64,000 nt of DNA, from the NCBI RefSeq assembly GCF_000149955.1, contig NW_017264851.1:1-64000 (forward strand), written 5' to 3'. A model generated the notes under the pieces. That model did no database searches. It was not told the origin of the DNA and saw only the letters and a program-made list of their open reading frames with translations. Made by a program: the position numbers and the translations under genes. Source of the stretch: Fusarium oxysporum f. sp. lycopersici 4287. Lineage: Eukaryota; Ascomycota; Sordariomycetes; Hypocreales; Nectriaceae. This document shows, one piece after another, positions 23,152-34,557 of the stretch; the first letter of the stretch is position 1; each line of letters opens with the position of its first letter.

Positions 23152-25594
23152 ATGGAGGAAATATCCGTCTCGGAACAGACCGTGTCTTCTCCTCACAGGG
23201 ACCAGGGCGGCTTCATTCTGCATACACTTTCCAACTCGGCCCGGCCAAACGGTCGGATCCGTGTGACGCGTGCGTGCGATAGATGCAAGAAGTAACACGG
23301 ACACGCCCACTTTTTGTTGGTCACTGGCTGACTCGTCCAGGAGAAAAGTGCGATGTAACGGCCAACAGCCATGTAATGTCTGCGCGGAAGCAAGGGCCTC
23401 GTGCTCCTTCAACGCCACGCATACTAGAGGGAGGAGGCCCAACGTCCGAGTCTCTCGACCTGGTCTTCCACCGCAGATAGCGCCGAATTCGGCAACAAGG
23501 AGAGCGTCGTTGAATGATCTGAGTAGCCACACGGCTTTGGAAGACCTGGACCAGCCAGTGCCTGGGGGAGACTCGCTGATCACTACCGAGCCTGCTTCTC
23601 GCACGTCGCCTGAACCAACCCAGACAGATCTCCAAGGCTATTATGTTGGTTCTTCGTCTGGTATCTCATTTCTATCCAGGATCCAGAAACGGTTTGGCGA
23701 GACCGTCTCTTTCCCCCATGGCCTCTCCGTTTTCAACTTTGGAGACGCTCCATTACCTGGGGGCGAAGCCTATCACAACTCGGCCGGCACTACACAGCCC
23801 TGCCTCGACCTGGCATTCTTCTTCCTGCTCGAACGGCAAAGCACGACTCGACTGGTCCAGAGATATTTCGACTTTGCAGTCCCTGTGGACCGGTTCCTGC
23901 ATCGACCAACTATTGAGCGACGGCTCGACGAGTTCTACGAGACGAAGGGCGCAATGTATGATAAGGATACTGCGCCTGCCGAGAGATCTGTTCTCTTCAT
24001 GGTCTTTGCGATTGCCCAGGAACACATGGTAACCAAGTTATCCCAGTCAGGTGTCGATACCAGGTACGTCGAGTGATCTTCAGCACAACAAGGCATCTCT
24101 TTGACTGATGATTCAGTGTGCGATACTTTCGAGCTGCTGACCACCAACTCTCCATGGAGTTGGGCGCCGTGCGACTAGCGAGCGTTCAAGCCCGTCTCTG
24201 CCAATGCCTCTGGCTCCTCTCGCAGTCACGAATAAACCATTGTTGGAGCCTCTTCGGTACCGTCGCTCGTCTAGCCCTCGCTCTCGGTCTCCATCGCAGC
24301 CGAAACGCTAGATCCGACTCCATGTCGCGAGTTGAGATTGAGTGTCGCCGAAGAACATTTTGGAGTGCGTATAGTCTCGACAACTACCTCAGTGCAGCTC
24401 TCGGGAGGCCTCGAACCTTTCACGACAGAGACATCGACCAGAAACTCCCATCATGTGTTGATGACGACGACATTGATAACGCGGACGAGTCAATATCCTC
24501 TCCTTCGAGACCGCTACTAACCTTCTCATCCGGGCCGGTTGCTTATGCTAAGTAAATACCATAAATACAGAGTTTCCACTGCGAACTGACAATTGACTTA
24601 CAGGCTATCGCGTATACTTGGCGGAATATTGGTGGACGTCTACTCAATTGAACCAATGACTGTAACCCAGCGACTCACCCATACAGCCAAATATATGCAA
24701 GAGCTCAAGAGCTGGAGATCGCAAATGTCGAACTTCCTCGATCAAGATCCCGCAATCGCTGCACAGTTGATCTTGATCTATCAGCGACAGCGTAACGTGC
24801 TCAACCTTGCCTACTGGCATACAGTCATTCTGACCAATCGCCCTTTGCTGCTCAGCAACTTTGCAAGACTTACCAGTAGTAGACGACAAGTCGAGGATGA
24901 GCGAAAAGCACAGCTCGACGAGAGCGCTGCGGACTGTCTCAACGCGGCAATGAATATTGTTGGCATAGTGGACATGCTCGTACAATCCAAACAGCTGTTT
25001 CGAGCTTTCTGGGTAACCTCTAGGAATCAGACACGTATCCAAGCTCTGGCTAATACTCTTCCAGTTCACCCCTTACTTTGCCTTTTCTGCTTGTGTCATT
25101 CTTTATGTCTACACAATCCAGCGCAGCAGAGAGCAGCAAGTCGTGTATCAGGCATATTTTGAAGCTGCTGAGCGTTGCCAGCAACAGATCGTAGATATAG
25201 CCGGAGAAGGAACTCTGACTTCTCGATATTGCCTCGTCTTGGAAGAGCTTCGTGCCGAGGTTGTTGCACAGAGAGGACTCGCCCAGAATCTCACACAAGT
25301 TCAATCGTCGATAGATGCGAGAACCCATGTTAATGTATCTCGCGCTCATGATGCTGAGACAATGGCAGAGGCTGGGTTAAGTATGGACGTGCCTGATTTT
25401 TCAGGAATGGGTTCTTTGGACGACTGGCATGTCAGCCCGTCCGATTCTCTAGAAGATATCACAGGCTGGGGCCAGTTTGATGCTATGGTAAGCTTCCACT
25501 CAAGATGCAAAATGATGAGTATTAACATGATGGGGAACAGGTGGTATCTGGCTTTAATGGCGAATATCCGTTCATCATGGGTGACATCACTTAG
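23152..25594 (+). CDS. Zn2Cys6 transcription factor with fungal-specific middle domain
   Basis: This is the likely pathway regulator, a nuclear protein of 727 residues. There are six exons: 23152-23291, 23341-24063, 24117-24551, 24604-25012, 25065-25487 and 25541-25594. All five introns have consensus ends and keep frame. The zinc cluster spans intron 1: RACDRCKK|RKVRCNGQQPCNVC and then C in RASCSF, giving the six cysteines. The middle domain (about residues 200-480) contains the usual helices around RYFDFAVPVDRFLHRPT and SLDNYLSAALGRPRTF. The start at 23152 was chosen over an upstream in-frame ATG because the upstream part codes for an unlikely basic peptide and overlaps the inverted-repeat promoter element. 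The gene lies between the transporter and the dehydrogenase, and its own promoter carries the cluster motif. Confidence 0.9.
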
Positions 25595-25790
25595 TTTGTC
25601 GAGTATGATTTTACTGAGTCAGCTATGGTTACTCTAAACCACTGGGTCAACATAGGAGGTTTATAAATTGTAGCTATAGCGACCAGGACTGTTATGATTT
25701 GAACGGATCCTACTGCCACTAGACGATTGTGAGAGCAAACTCTCGTTGGACTCTGGGTAGTATTGCAGTCGCCACCAGGATACGTATGGG

Positions 25791-25856
25791 GGTCGACGGA
25801 TAATTTTAGTAACCGGAGCTTGTATCCGTCCGCATCCGTCGGAAATGCATCTTCCG
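25791..25856. promoter_or_regulatory. CCG-N-CGG site and half sites, SDR promoter
   Basis: A full TCCGTCGGA lies at 25835-25843, 139 bp before the dehydrogenase start. Partial copies (TCGACGGA near 25793, TCCGTCCG near 25825, TCCGAC near 25853) surround it, so this is the densest group of the motif in the window. Confidence 0.55.
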
Positions 25857-25981
25857 ACTACCCCCTCCCGAGCATCGGAGTTATGGTAAAGCAAGCTGAA
25901 TGCTTTTATTACAAAGACATGAGGTTGGTGGAAATATGTCTCAAACCAGTTCATTCTCGAATCACTTCTCATACATCCAAC

Positions 25982-26794
25982 ATGTCTGTTAGTGGAAAGG
26001 TATATGCTGTGACCGGTGGTGCAAGCGGCATCGGCCTTGCAACAGCCAAGCTCCTCTCCGATCGCGGGAACACAGTCTGCATCGCTGACGTAAACACAAC
26101 CGCTCTCAATCAAGCGGAGGAACATTTCAACTCTAGGACGCCAGAGGCTCAATTTTCGGTCACTAGAGTCGATGTGTCCGACAGAGGCCAGGTGGAATCG
26201 TGGATTACCAACATCAAGAGCCAGTTTGGCCGTCTAGACGGAGCAGCCAATATTGCAGGCATCATCGGCAAAGGCCATGGCAAAGAGCCCCTTACAGAGC
26301 TAGAGGACGATGAGTGGTTCCAGATTCTCAACATAAACTTGACTGGAATGATGTATTGTCTTCGTTCAGAGCTTAAACATATCGAGGATGGTGGATCAAT
26401 CGTCAACATGGCATCTATCCATGCTACAACCGGTAAGCCTTGCTATCTGGACTCGTTCTTCGTAACAATCTAAGTGTGAAAAGGAATAGCGAACCATGCG
26501 GCCTACGCCGCAAGTAAGCACGGGGTCTTGGGCCTCACTCGCGTTGCAGCCAAGGAGAACGGCCATCGAGAGGTCCGCGTCAACGCAGTAGCACCAGGCC
26601 CGATTTACACTCCATTGATGCAAGGGTATTGGGACAGAACGGAGCGCCCAGTTGATGCGCCGTTCGAAGAGCCTATTGCGTTTCAACGCTACGGTACTGC
26701 CGAAGAGGTAGCAAACGTGGTTGGCTTTCTACTTGGTCCGGAGAGTAGTTTTGTCAGTGGAAGTTGTTACTCTGTTGACGGGGCTTGGATATAG
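25982..26794 (+). CDS. Short-chain dehydrogenase/reductase, candidate sugar 1-dehydrogenase
   Basis: This is a cytosolic NAD(P)-dependent oxidoreductase of the classical SDR type with 253 residues. Exons are 25982-26432 and 26484-26794, with a 51-nt intron. It has the cofactor motif TGGASGIG near residue 10 and an acidic residue at the end of beta-2 (IADV), which favours NAD. It also has NIAG in place of NNAG, the catalytic serine in MASIHATTG and the YAASK catalytic pair. In this setting the best guess is oxidation of D-galactose to galactonolactone, the first step before the adjacent galactonate dehydratase. Other sugars or polyols remain possible because SDR substrate cannot be read from motifs. 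Confidence 0.85.
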
Positions 26795-27141
26795 TAAAGT
26801 CATGTCTTGAACTAGATATGGAATGTGATTATTAACACATACATCTTGACCTTATTTTACTCGATATCGCCTCGTTGGGTATGATATACTGTATACATAG
26901 TGTAGTTTATAAGATCTCAATTAATCAACTTCCACGTTTGCAAGTCAAGCCGCTTTGCTACCAATGAAGACAATACCACTTCCGTGAAATAAGCAGACAC
27001 TTGGGCATCTGCAACGGAAGGCCTTTCTACAAGAAGAATTTCAGATCTCTCATAACTGTTTCTACGAAACACTACGTAATTCAAGGAAGTATGTCTGTCG
27101 ATTTATAATATATCTCTGACAGGCAGAAGTTGCCCAATATC

Positions 27142-28475
27142 TCACCACTCGCGAAGCTCCCCACAAGGTCCTCTAAACTCAGGCACAGGCCAGCTCTTTG
27201 CATCCTCAGATAGTCGCCTGACTTCCTCCTCGTTGATCTCAATGCCTAGCCCTGGACCGGTCAAGATGTCAATATGACCCTCTCGTACATCCCAGACTTC
27301 GGGATTTGCGATGTAACTGGTGATATCATGCCCCCCATTATTATAGTGCATACCGATACCCATTTCCTGGATAGCAAAGTTGGGCAGTGTTGTATCTACC
27401 TGTATATTTGCTGCCAGAGCAATAGGGCCCAGGGGACAATGAGGAGCAAGGCCGACATCATATGTCTCAGCCGCGGCTCCAATACGCCTCATCTCTGAGA
27501 TTCCTCCAACGTGGCATATATCTGGCTGCAAGATATCCACTGAACCATTCTCGAGGAAGGGTCTGACGTCCCATCGACTGTAGAGTCGCTCCCCCAGAGC
27601 AATTGGGACAGTTGTCAGTTCAGACAGCTGCTTGATACCGGTGATGTTCTCTGAGAGAAGAGGTTCTTCGATAAACAGTGGCTCATATGGTTCCAGAGCT
27701 TTGACAAGGCGTTTGGCCATCGGTTTGTGGACACGGCCATGGAAGTCAACCGCGGCATCCAATCCAAATTCCTTGACTGCCTGGACTCGAGCAATGACTT
27801 CCTTAAAGACCGAAGGTGAGTCCAGCCACGCCGTATCTGCTGTGCCATTCATTTTAACTGCTAGAAACCCTTGGTCCTTGCGGGCTTGACTACTGGACAT
27901 GAGTATAAAATGCCCTAACAAGGAGCATTGTGACTTACGCTTGAGCCTCTACAGCGTTCGGCCTGTCACCACCGATCCAAGCGTAGACGCGGATCTTGTT
28001 CCTGACCTTGCCACCCAGTAGCTGGTATATTGGTACATTGAGCTTCCTCGCTTGTTTCTGGTCAGCGAAACATACTCCCTGTCAACAGAAACGGGAGTAT
28101 TTCCATCCCATAGCGACCTAGAGCTTCTGCATACCTTTCAAATCCCAGAGCGCAATGTCAATGCCAGACAAGGCGCTCATAAATACCGGGCCTCCGCGGT
28201 AAAACCCACCGCGCCAAGACAGTTGCCAGATGTTTTCAATATCGCTGTTCCACGTTACTCATGAGCTTGCGTCGGAAAAGAAAAAGAGACGTAACTTACT
28301 CAGCGTCAAGACCCGTGTATCTCTCAGACCAGGCATCAAGGCAGCCTTCAACCGCATTGGTGTGACCTTCGAGAGAAGCCTCACCCCATCCAAAGGCACC
28401 AGTATCGTCTGTGATTTTGACGAACAGCCATCGAGGCGGAACACGGAAATACTCGATCGATGCAATCTTACCCAT
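27142..28475 (-). CDS. dgoD: D-galactonate dehydratase (enolase superfamily, DgoD type)
   Basis: The enzyme removes water from D-galactonate to give 2-keto-3-deoxy-galactonate, using Mg2+. Exons are 28475-28300, 28244-28135, 28050-27939 and 27889-27142, with introns of 55, 84 and 49 nt. The product has 381 residues, almost exactly the length of bacterial DgoD. The N-terminal capping domain ([20 protein letters not shown]) and [16 protein letters not shown] match DgoD closely. The barrel carries [43 protein letters not shown] and [13 protein letters not shown], which include the metal ligands and catalytic histidines. The gene is intact. It faces the dehydrogenase tail to tail, with a cluster motif 170 bp upstream. 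A related sugar-acid dehydratase activity is the alternative, but the DgoD-type motifs are strong. Confidence 0.92.
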
Positions 28476-28644
28476 GATGAATTGGAGGCACAGCACCAAG
28501 TCTGATGGCTGAGAAAATAATGGAAGTTTATCGATGGCCTGGAGTAACTGGGGAATTGGGACAAGCCTGCAAGTCTTTGGCTAAATGCATGGGATCTGAG
28601 TCGGGCGGATAGGTCTTACGACGACCCTATCCATATTCGGCTTT

Positions 28645-28653
28645 TCCGACGGC
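28645..28653. promoter_or_regulatory. CCG-N-CGG site, galactonate dehydratase promoter
   Basis: TCCGACGGC lies 170 bp upstream of the dehydratase start codon on the minus strand. It matches the cluster motif at eight of nine positions. Confidence 0.5.
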
Positions 28654-28734
28654 TTCCGAGACACGGATCTCGTCAGCAGCTATCCGATTGGCCATTGGTG
28701 GAGCAGATAGGGTAGATGCATTTCCTGGTCTCTG

Positions 28735-28905
28735 ATATTAATCTGCAGTAGGTATTAATAATTAATAAAAATAGTTATATTTATTTTTATATCGGGACCT
28801 TAAGTTAATTTAATCAAGAAAATCATTTATAATAGTATTTAATAAGTATATCCTTTATTAAGTAGTATAAAATAAAGAGTATATTTAAATTTTAAAGTTC
28901 TACTC
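28735..28905. repeat. Short AT-rich patch
   Basis: About 170 bp of TA-rich sequence lies between the dehydratase promoter and the 3' end of the beta-galactosidase gene. Its composition is like the RIP islands at the left of the window, so it may be a small mutated insertion. Confidence 0.35.
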
Positions 28906-28948
28906 ACACTATACTCTGGAGATAAACGATTCACCACCTCTGAATGAC

Positions 28949-31900
28949 CTAGGCATATTGAGAACGATCCTCCCAGCCGGGTTGAAGATATTCGGTATTG
29001 AAAAGAGGGTTAAATCCCGATCGGTAGATGCCGTCAACTTTCCAATTAACATCCACAGATCCTCCAGCCTCATCCATGGCCCAGATGTTGAGACCGATTG
29101 TGTTATCTCCCTGATAGTTGAGAATACCTGGTACCACTGTAAACTGGTTAGTTTGGTAAATTTAAATCCTTGTGCTAAGTGAAACTCACCAGGAAAAGTT
29201 GTCTCGTTAGAGATGTACGGTAGAGTCTTCCCATACTGATAGCCATTGACATACAGCTGAGCCCGAAGCTTGGCCTTTTTCTCGGTGTGCAGAGTGAAGG
29301 ACAAGCTAGCATCGTAGCCTTTGGGGACGTCCAATGGTACGACTGTGCGGTAGAACCGTGCTGTAGCGCCTTTGAATCCATATGAAGGTGATCCAGTCTT
29401 CCACTTATTATCATCGTAGCCAGGAAGATGCCAGCCAAGGCGCTCGGCATGGAGGCCGCCTTCGTTGTAAGTGCCACGAACTGGGTCAATGAGATGGTTT
29501 GCGCCGGCATTGCCGGTGACCTTCCACGAAGTAAAGTTGGCAGCAGAACCATCGGCCGCAACGAGAGTGGCGTTCAGGATACCTCTGGGATCAGGTGCTG
29601 CCTCACGCTGTTCCTTACCCATTGTATCTTGGATGACGAACAAGATGTTGGCCTCTTCGGTGTTGAGCTTGACACCTTGGAAACTAACCGCCAGCTCGCC
29701 CGTCTTATTGGTCATGCTGCCGAGCCAGGCGCCGAGGAACTTGCCATTTACATAGACAGAAAAGCCGCTGGCGAGGCCGCCAATGACACGGAGATAAGCA
29801 CCCGTAGGCTCATCGCCCTTGGTTGCGTTGAAACGACCTCGCCAGAGAATGTTGCCAGCCTGGTACCCATACTCGTCGGCGAATAGGACGGGGTAAGTAT
29901 CAGGAGGAACAAAGTGAGGAGTAGTCTCATGATCAGCATCTGCAAGGTCTGTATTAGGTCTTGTTTGACAGTTTCGTGCTTCGGCTTGCTTACCGGTCCA
30001 TCGAGAGTCATCGTAGTCTGCGGCAACTTCAGGGAGACCCTCACTCACTTTCCAGTGACTGAGAGAAGGAAGGCTGGAAGTGAAGCTCTCGACAGTGATG
30101 TCAGGAGCTGGGAGAGTACCAATAAAGCTTCCATACTTCGACTTGGTAACTTGAAGCTTCTCCCCATTGAAAGAGACTTTTCTAACAGTGTTTGGAGCCC
30201 AGATCTCAACAGTCGTCTCTTCGTCCCAGTCACCATTGATGTTGATCGTGTCGCCCTTGATTGAAGCACTTCGCACTAGGTAAGGTCCGCTGACCAAGAC
30301 TGGAGCTTCTTGTTAGTATATGTAAGTCTCAAGGCCTATCAGGAAGTCCACTCGCCAGTTGAGTTCTCCCAAGCAAGGGGGTTGTTGTCGAGAGTCGGAG
30401 CCCAGAATTTGTAAGCTGACCGGCGATCAACCACGACGGCCTCAACATGGTTACTGAAATCAATGACACTCATCTCCTCGCCAGCCACCACATTCGCCAC
30501 AATACCATTCTTAGTCTTGGTTAAAGACTTCTTGTCACCCTTTCCGCTCATAAACTTGGCTGAAGTCGCACCCTTGAGCAGGAATTCGCCTTGCTCGCCA
30601 TCAGGGGCCCAGAAGACAACTACTTGGCGGTCTCCAAGGTCCACAGCGGTGAGAATCTCCAGGGTGGCATAAGTGATCTTCTTCCTAGATGCTCCGATGC
30701 TGAAGTCCGAGACGAGGACCTTGGACTCCCTGTTCTTCAGGGTGATGGATCCTGAGGTCGGCACTGTAAGGTTACCTGCTTCAGTGGAGACCTTGAGACG
30801 GAACTTGGTCTCTGCAGTGGAAGTCGAGTCTTGGTGGCGGACGACGTAGTACGCGGCATTAGTGTCGGCGTTGCGGAGCTCGCTTGTGAAGATATCTTCG
30901 TCCGTGGTATAATCAGTACTGTTTCCAACCCGGTTGACCTTGAGAAAGTCACGAGCAACGCGGACAAAGAGACCGAAAAGCTTCCCCTCATTAAACTTGT
31001 CGCCGATCAAGCGGTTCTCATGAATAGGTGCCGAATAATCGTAGCTGGTGCCAACCTCAGGGAAGCCAATGTTACCCCAGTTAGTACCTCCATAAGCCAT
31101 ATAGATATTGACTGCTGTGACCTTTTCCGCCAGGTTATGTCGATAAAAGAGGTTGACCCAGTCGGGACCCATGTTCTCAGAGCATCCGCCCTCTGGACCG
31201 TCCCAGGGATTGAATGAGCCGCCCTGAAATTCCATGAGAAACGAAGGTTGAGTGGGAGAGATAGCTTTGAAGTGACTGTAGTAGTCGAAAACAGTGTAAG
31301 GCTTGACAACACCATTAACGCCAATGCACTGCGCTAGGTTACATGTCCAGCAAGCAGGGTAGTGGTCTAGACCGTACATATCCACTTCACCGCCGACGTT
31401 GCCGTAGTCTTTGGACCATGATCGTGTCCACATGTTGGGGTTGTTGGCTGTGAATGGAACGTCAATGTCCCAGTCTCTGGTCTTGCCCTCGAGGAGTTCC
31501 ATATAGTGGATGGCAGTATCGTTGGGCTTCTTGGTCTCGGGGTCAAGCCATTGGTTGCCATACTCATTCTCAATCTGCCACATGATGACAGGGCCACCGT
31601 TGGTGATAAGGTATGGGCGAACGTATTCGGCAACAGCCTTGGAATAACGCTCCCAGGCCTTGGTATATGCTGCATTGTCGTCTCGGAGTGGGCCGTATTC
31701 TCCTGTCGTCAGCCAGCCAGGGAATCCACCGCCGTTTGCCTCAGCGTTACTGTAAGGGCCAGGGCGGTAGACGACATATAGGCCAAGTTCATGAGCGATG
31801 TCAAAGGCATGTTTATAGTCATGAGCACCGGTCTCGAAATCGAGAGTTTCGTTATTCGGAGCGTGCCATCCCCAGTGCTCGTAAAGGCTGATGCCGTTAA

Positions 31901-32291
31901 AACTATGCTCTTGTCAGAAAGTGTACTGCTACTGCTGTGAGACTTCCACACATACCCAGCAGCTTTAATCTTCTCAAAGATATCACGCCATAATTCAGGC
32001 ACCGGAATCCGCCAGAGATGCAGCTATTTAAAAGTATTAGCCAACAGTCGGCTCCAGATTTAGCCCGTACTGACTTCTCCGGACCAGAGGAAAAGTCTCT
32101 GTCCGTTGACTTTGACACTGAAATGGTCCCTGTAAGATTGTTAGCCAGGCCTTTGTTATGAGAGCATTGGAATTATACCATTGGACTACCTTGTTCAAGC
32201 CATTGTCGTGCAAGGGCCAGCTTTGAGCAGTGAAGTGCGTAGCTAGGCCAGCAATAGCCATAAGACTACTAAAAGGATGCCAAAACTTCAT
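28949..32291 (-). CDS. GH35 beta-galactosidase, secreted
   Basis: The enzyme removes terminal beta-galactose from galactan or galacto-oligosaccharides outside the cell. There are seven exons: 32291-32179, 32129-32075, 32023-31956, 31902-30356, 30299-29994, 29948-29190 and 29136-28949. They sum to 1011 residues, normal for fungal GH35. Intron 4 is a GC-AG intron (G|GCGAGT...ACTAAC...CAG, 56 nt), the only choice that joins WENST to [10 protein letters not shown] in frame. The N-terminus is a signal peptide ([15 protein letters not shown]...). The catalytic acid/base is in WQIENEYGN and the nucleophile in [14 protein letters not shown]. The C-terminal jelly-roll domains end with LRPGW-like [12 protein letters not shown]. 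The gene is intact. It pairs functionally with the GH53 galactanase next door, and two cluster motifs lie in its promoter. Confidence 0.95.
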
Positions 32292-32607
32292 AATAAGTCT
32301 TTCGAGTATGGTCAATGCCTATAAAGATTGAAGCTAGGGTTGATGGTTGACGTTATGCGAGAGTTATTAGCTACCCTAGGAAGGTGAGCTACTTATACTA
32401 AGCTTTCAACAATATGCTGAAAATAACTTCCTATCACATCGATTCCCCGGACTCTTCTCCTCTCTCAAGCACGGGCGGAGGAACAAGCATAATTAACAAG
32501 CTACCCCGCGTTAACGCTGGATCGCCCGGTACGGAAAGCCAGCTTTTCCATAATATTCAGGTGCTCATTGCAAGTTTGACCTAGGAAGAAGGAGGTAGAG
32601 ATCCTTA

Positions 32608-32666
32608 GCCGTCGGATGGATAATCGATCACTGCCAAAATTACTGAAATAAGCGTTATCCGTCGGA
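32608..32666. promoter_or_regulatory. Two CCG-N-CGG sites, GH35 promoter
   Basis: GCCGTCGGA (32608-32616) and TCCGTCGGA (32658-32666) lie 317 and 367 bp upstream of the beta-galactosidase start. As in the aldolase/transporter promoter, one perfect copy is paired with a copy that starts with G. Confidence 0.6.
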
Positions 32667-33274
32667 ACACGGCTATCTGTCACCTGAAATGCCAATCCGG
32701 TCGGTTAACCTATCGCAGGCATAATTTCCTGACCTGACCGAGGATCATACCCATCATAGATAATCTCGGTCAACTCTAGCATCGGGAACTGGGATGAAAA
32801 GAGCAGGTTAGGCCGTGGGTTGCAGGGGTTGCAGAACGAGAATTGTGGTCCTATAGTGGTCTAGTACCTGAAATGAATATGAGAGGGGCTTTAAATTTTT
32901 TAAGACTAAATAAGCACTTTGATGCTAGTAACCTGAATAAAGGTGTCTGTAAATATGACAGCTGGTAGCTACTCTGGCCAATGTATTAATGCTAAGAGTT
33001 ATTAGGCTGAAAGGTAAGATGTTGAATATTGAAAGAATTTTACTAAGACTAACTTGTCCTTTGACCTCTGGAATAGATACAGATGCTTTCACATAGATGC
33101 ATTGACTAGCTTAAGTACACCAAACATGAAGCCTGTTGAAAACAGGTTGAATAAGTATATATACATGGATAAATAAAAATGCACATATAGAGCGTTCCGG
33201 ACGCAATTTAATATCCCCCATCTGTAAATAGCTGCTGCTCTGGAGCAAGGTGTCCACCCTAGTGACCTTGGTAA

Positions 33275-34366
33275 TTACAGAAGAGTACCAAGAGCTGCCA
33301 AACTATCATAGGCCTTCCCACTAGGGTCAAACAAGACATTGGCTTCACATGAAGAGCCCAATACAGCGTTGTTAATCCATGCTGGTTCCCAGTAGTTGAG
33401 TCCCGTAGCTGCAGGAATCGCCTTGAGCGTATCCGCTAGAAGGCGAAGATACTGAGCTTGACCTGCTGGAGTAAAGGGGATGTCGAGCTGATCTGCAGGG
33501 AAAGCGTAGTCTGGGTTAGGACACGACGTCGGCCAGTTAGTCTCAACAACTTGAACTTCTTTGTTGTACTTTGTTGCCAAGTGATTGAGAGAGTCGGTTA
33601 AGTTCTGCATGGTGGCACCTTCGCCCCAGAAGGGATAGAAAGAAACGGCGCTGACATCCCAGTCGTCGAGCTTGAGGTAGCCAGGTGCCAAAACCAGATC
33701 GTAGAACCAGTTTTGCAGTTCCTGGTTATATCCGTGTGCAAGGTGGATGAGGATCTTGGTACGGGATCCTAGGGGTGATTGGCGAACAGCCTGGGCTGCA
33801 GTATGAAGAAGTCGGGACAGGTTCTCGGGGTTCTCGAAGTAGCCCGTGGGCCAAAGTATTCCGTTGGGGATCTCGTTGCCGATGGTGATAGTCTCAGGCC
33901 AAAGCCCCTCCGAGTAGAAAGTGTTGGCAACCTCCGTCACGTAATTCCACAAAGTCCTCTCTAACCCGTCGATGTCCGTCGGCCAGCCGGTTGGGATGTC
34001 TTGTAGGTCCGGGTTGGTCCAGGTGTCACTAAAGTGAAGATTGAGTCCAAATTTCAGTCCTGCGTTGGACGCTCGTCGTGCTAGTTTGATGTTGTAGTCT
34101 ATTCCGTAATCACCGTCAACCGTGAAGACTCGCTGACGGACCATGTTGACACCGGCTTCGACAAGTATAGTCTCGAGGGGCTTCACCACACCCTGAGCAT
34201 CCTTGTAGACAACACCATTGTCCCGTTCCTCAACTATAGCTGAGGACCAATCGACTCCGACATACTGCAATGGACTGGCTCTGGAAGCCTTGCAGGTGCT
34301 TGCAGCTGCAAGCTGGGAGAATGGTAAAATAGCCGACAGGGCGACTAAGAAAATAGCCTTGAACAT
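33275..34366 (-). CDS. GH53 arabinogalactan endo-beta-1,4-galactanase, secreted
   Basis: The enzyme cuts internal beta-1,4 links of pectic galactan side chains. It is a single exon of 363 residues. The start at 34366 gives a signal peptide (MFKAIFLVALSAILPFSQLA). The longer frame upstream adds 25 residues that spoil it. GH53 marks are QYVGVDWSSAIVEE after the signal, VRQRVFTVDGDYG, LNLHFSDTWTNP, the acid/base glutamate in TIGNEIPNGILWPTG and the nucleophile in VVETNWPTSC. The end, YWEPAWI followed by a cysteine-containing segment, is also typical. It supplies galacto-oligosaccharides for the neighbouring GH35 enzyme. A perfect cluster motif lies 182 bp upstream. Confidence 0.96.
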   Translation of the reverse strand: MFKAIFLVALSAILPFSQLAAASTCKASRASPLQYVGVDWSSAIVEERDNGVVYKDAQGVVKPLETILVEAGVNMVRQRVFTVDGDYGIDYNIKLARRASNAGLKFGLNLHFSDTWTNPDLQDIPTGWPTDIDGLERTLWNYVTEVANTFYSEGLWPETITIGNEIPNGILWPTGYFENPENLSRLLHTAAQAVRQSPLGSRTKILIHLAHGYNQELQNWFYDLVLAPGYLKLDDWDVSAVSFYPFWGEGATMQNLTDSLNHLATKYNKEVQVVETNWPTSCPNPDYAFPADQLDIPFTPAGQAQYLRLLADTLKAIPAATGLNYWEPAWINNAVLGSSCEANVLFDPSGKAYDSLAALGTLL

Positions 34367-34546
34367 TTCGGCTAGACTGAAAAACAGTAGAAAACGAAGG
34401 AATGAAGAGAAATAGTTATTACCATATTGGACAATCAGCAACTGACCTGTACTAATCTACTTCTGTGACATGGCGTAATCACTAGCCCCTCTCTTTGGGT
34501 CTGGTTAATATCAACTCAGGTTCAAAGAGTAAAACAGTATCTCCAC

Positions 34547-34557
34547 ATCCGACGGAT
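34547..34557. promoter_or_regulatory. CCG-N-CGG site, GH53 promoter
   Basis: ATCCGACGGAT (34547-34557) is an 11-base perfect copy of the motif and nearly a full palindrome. It lies 182 bp upstream of the galactanase start. Confidence 0.6.
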
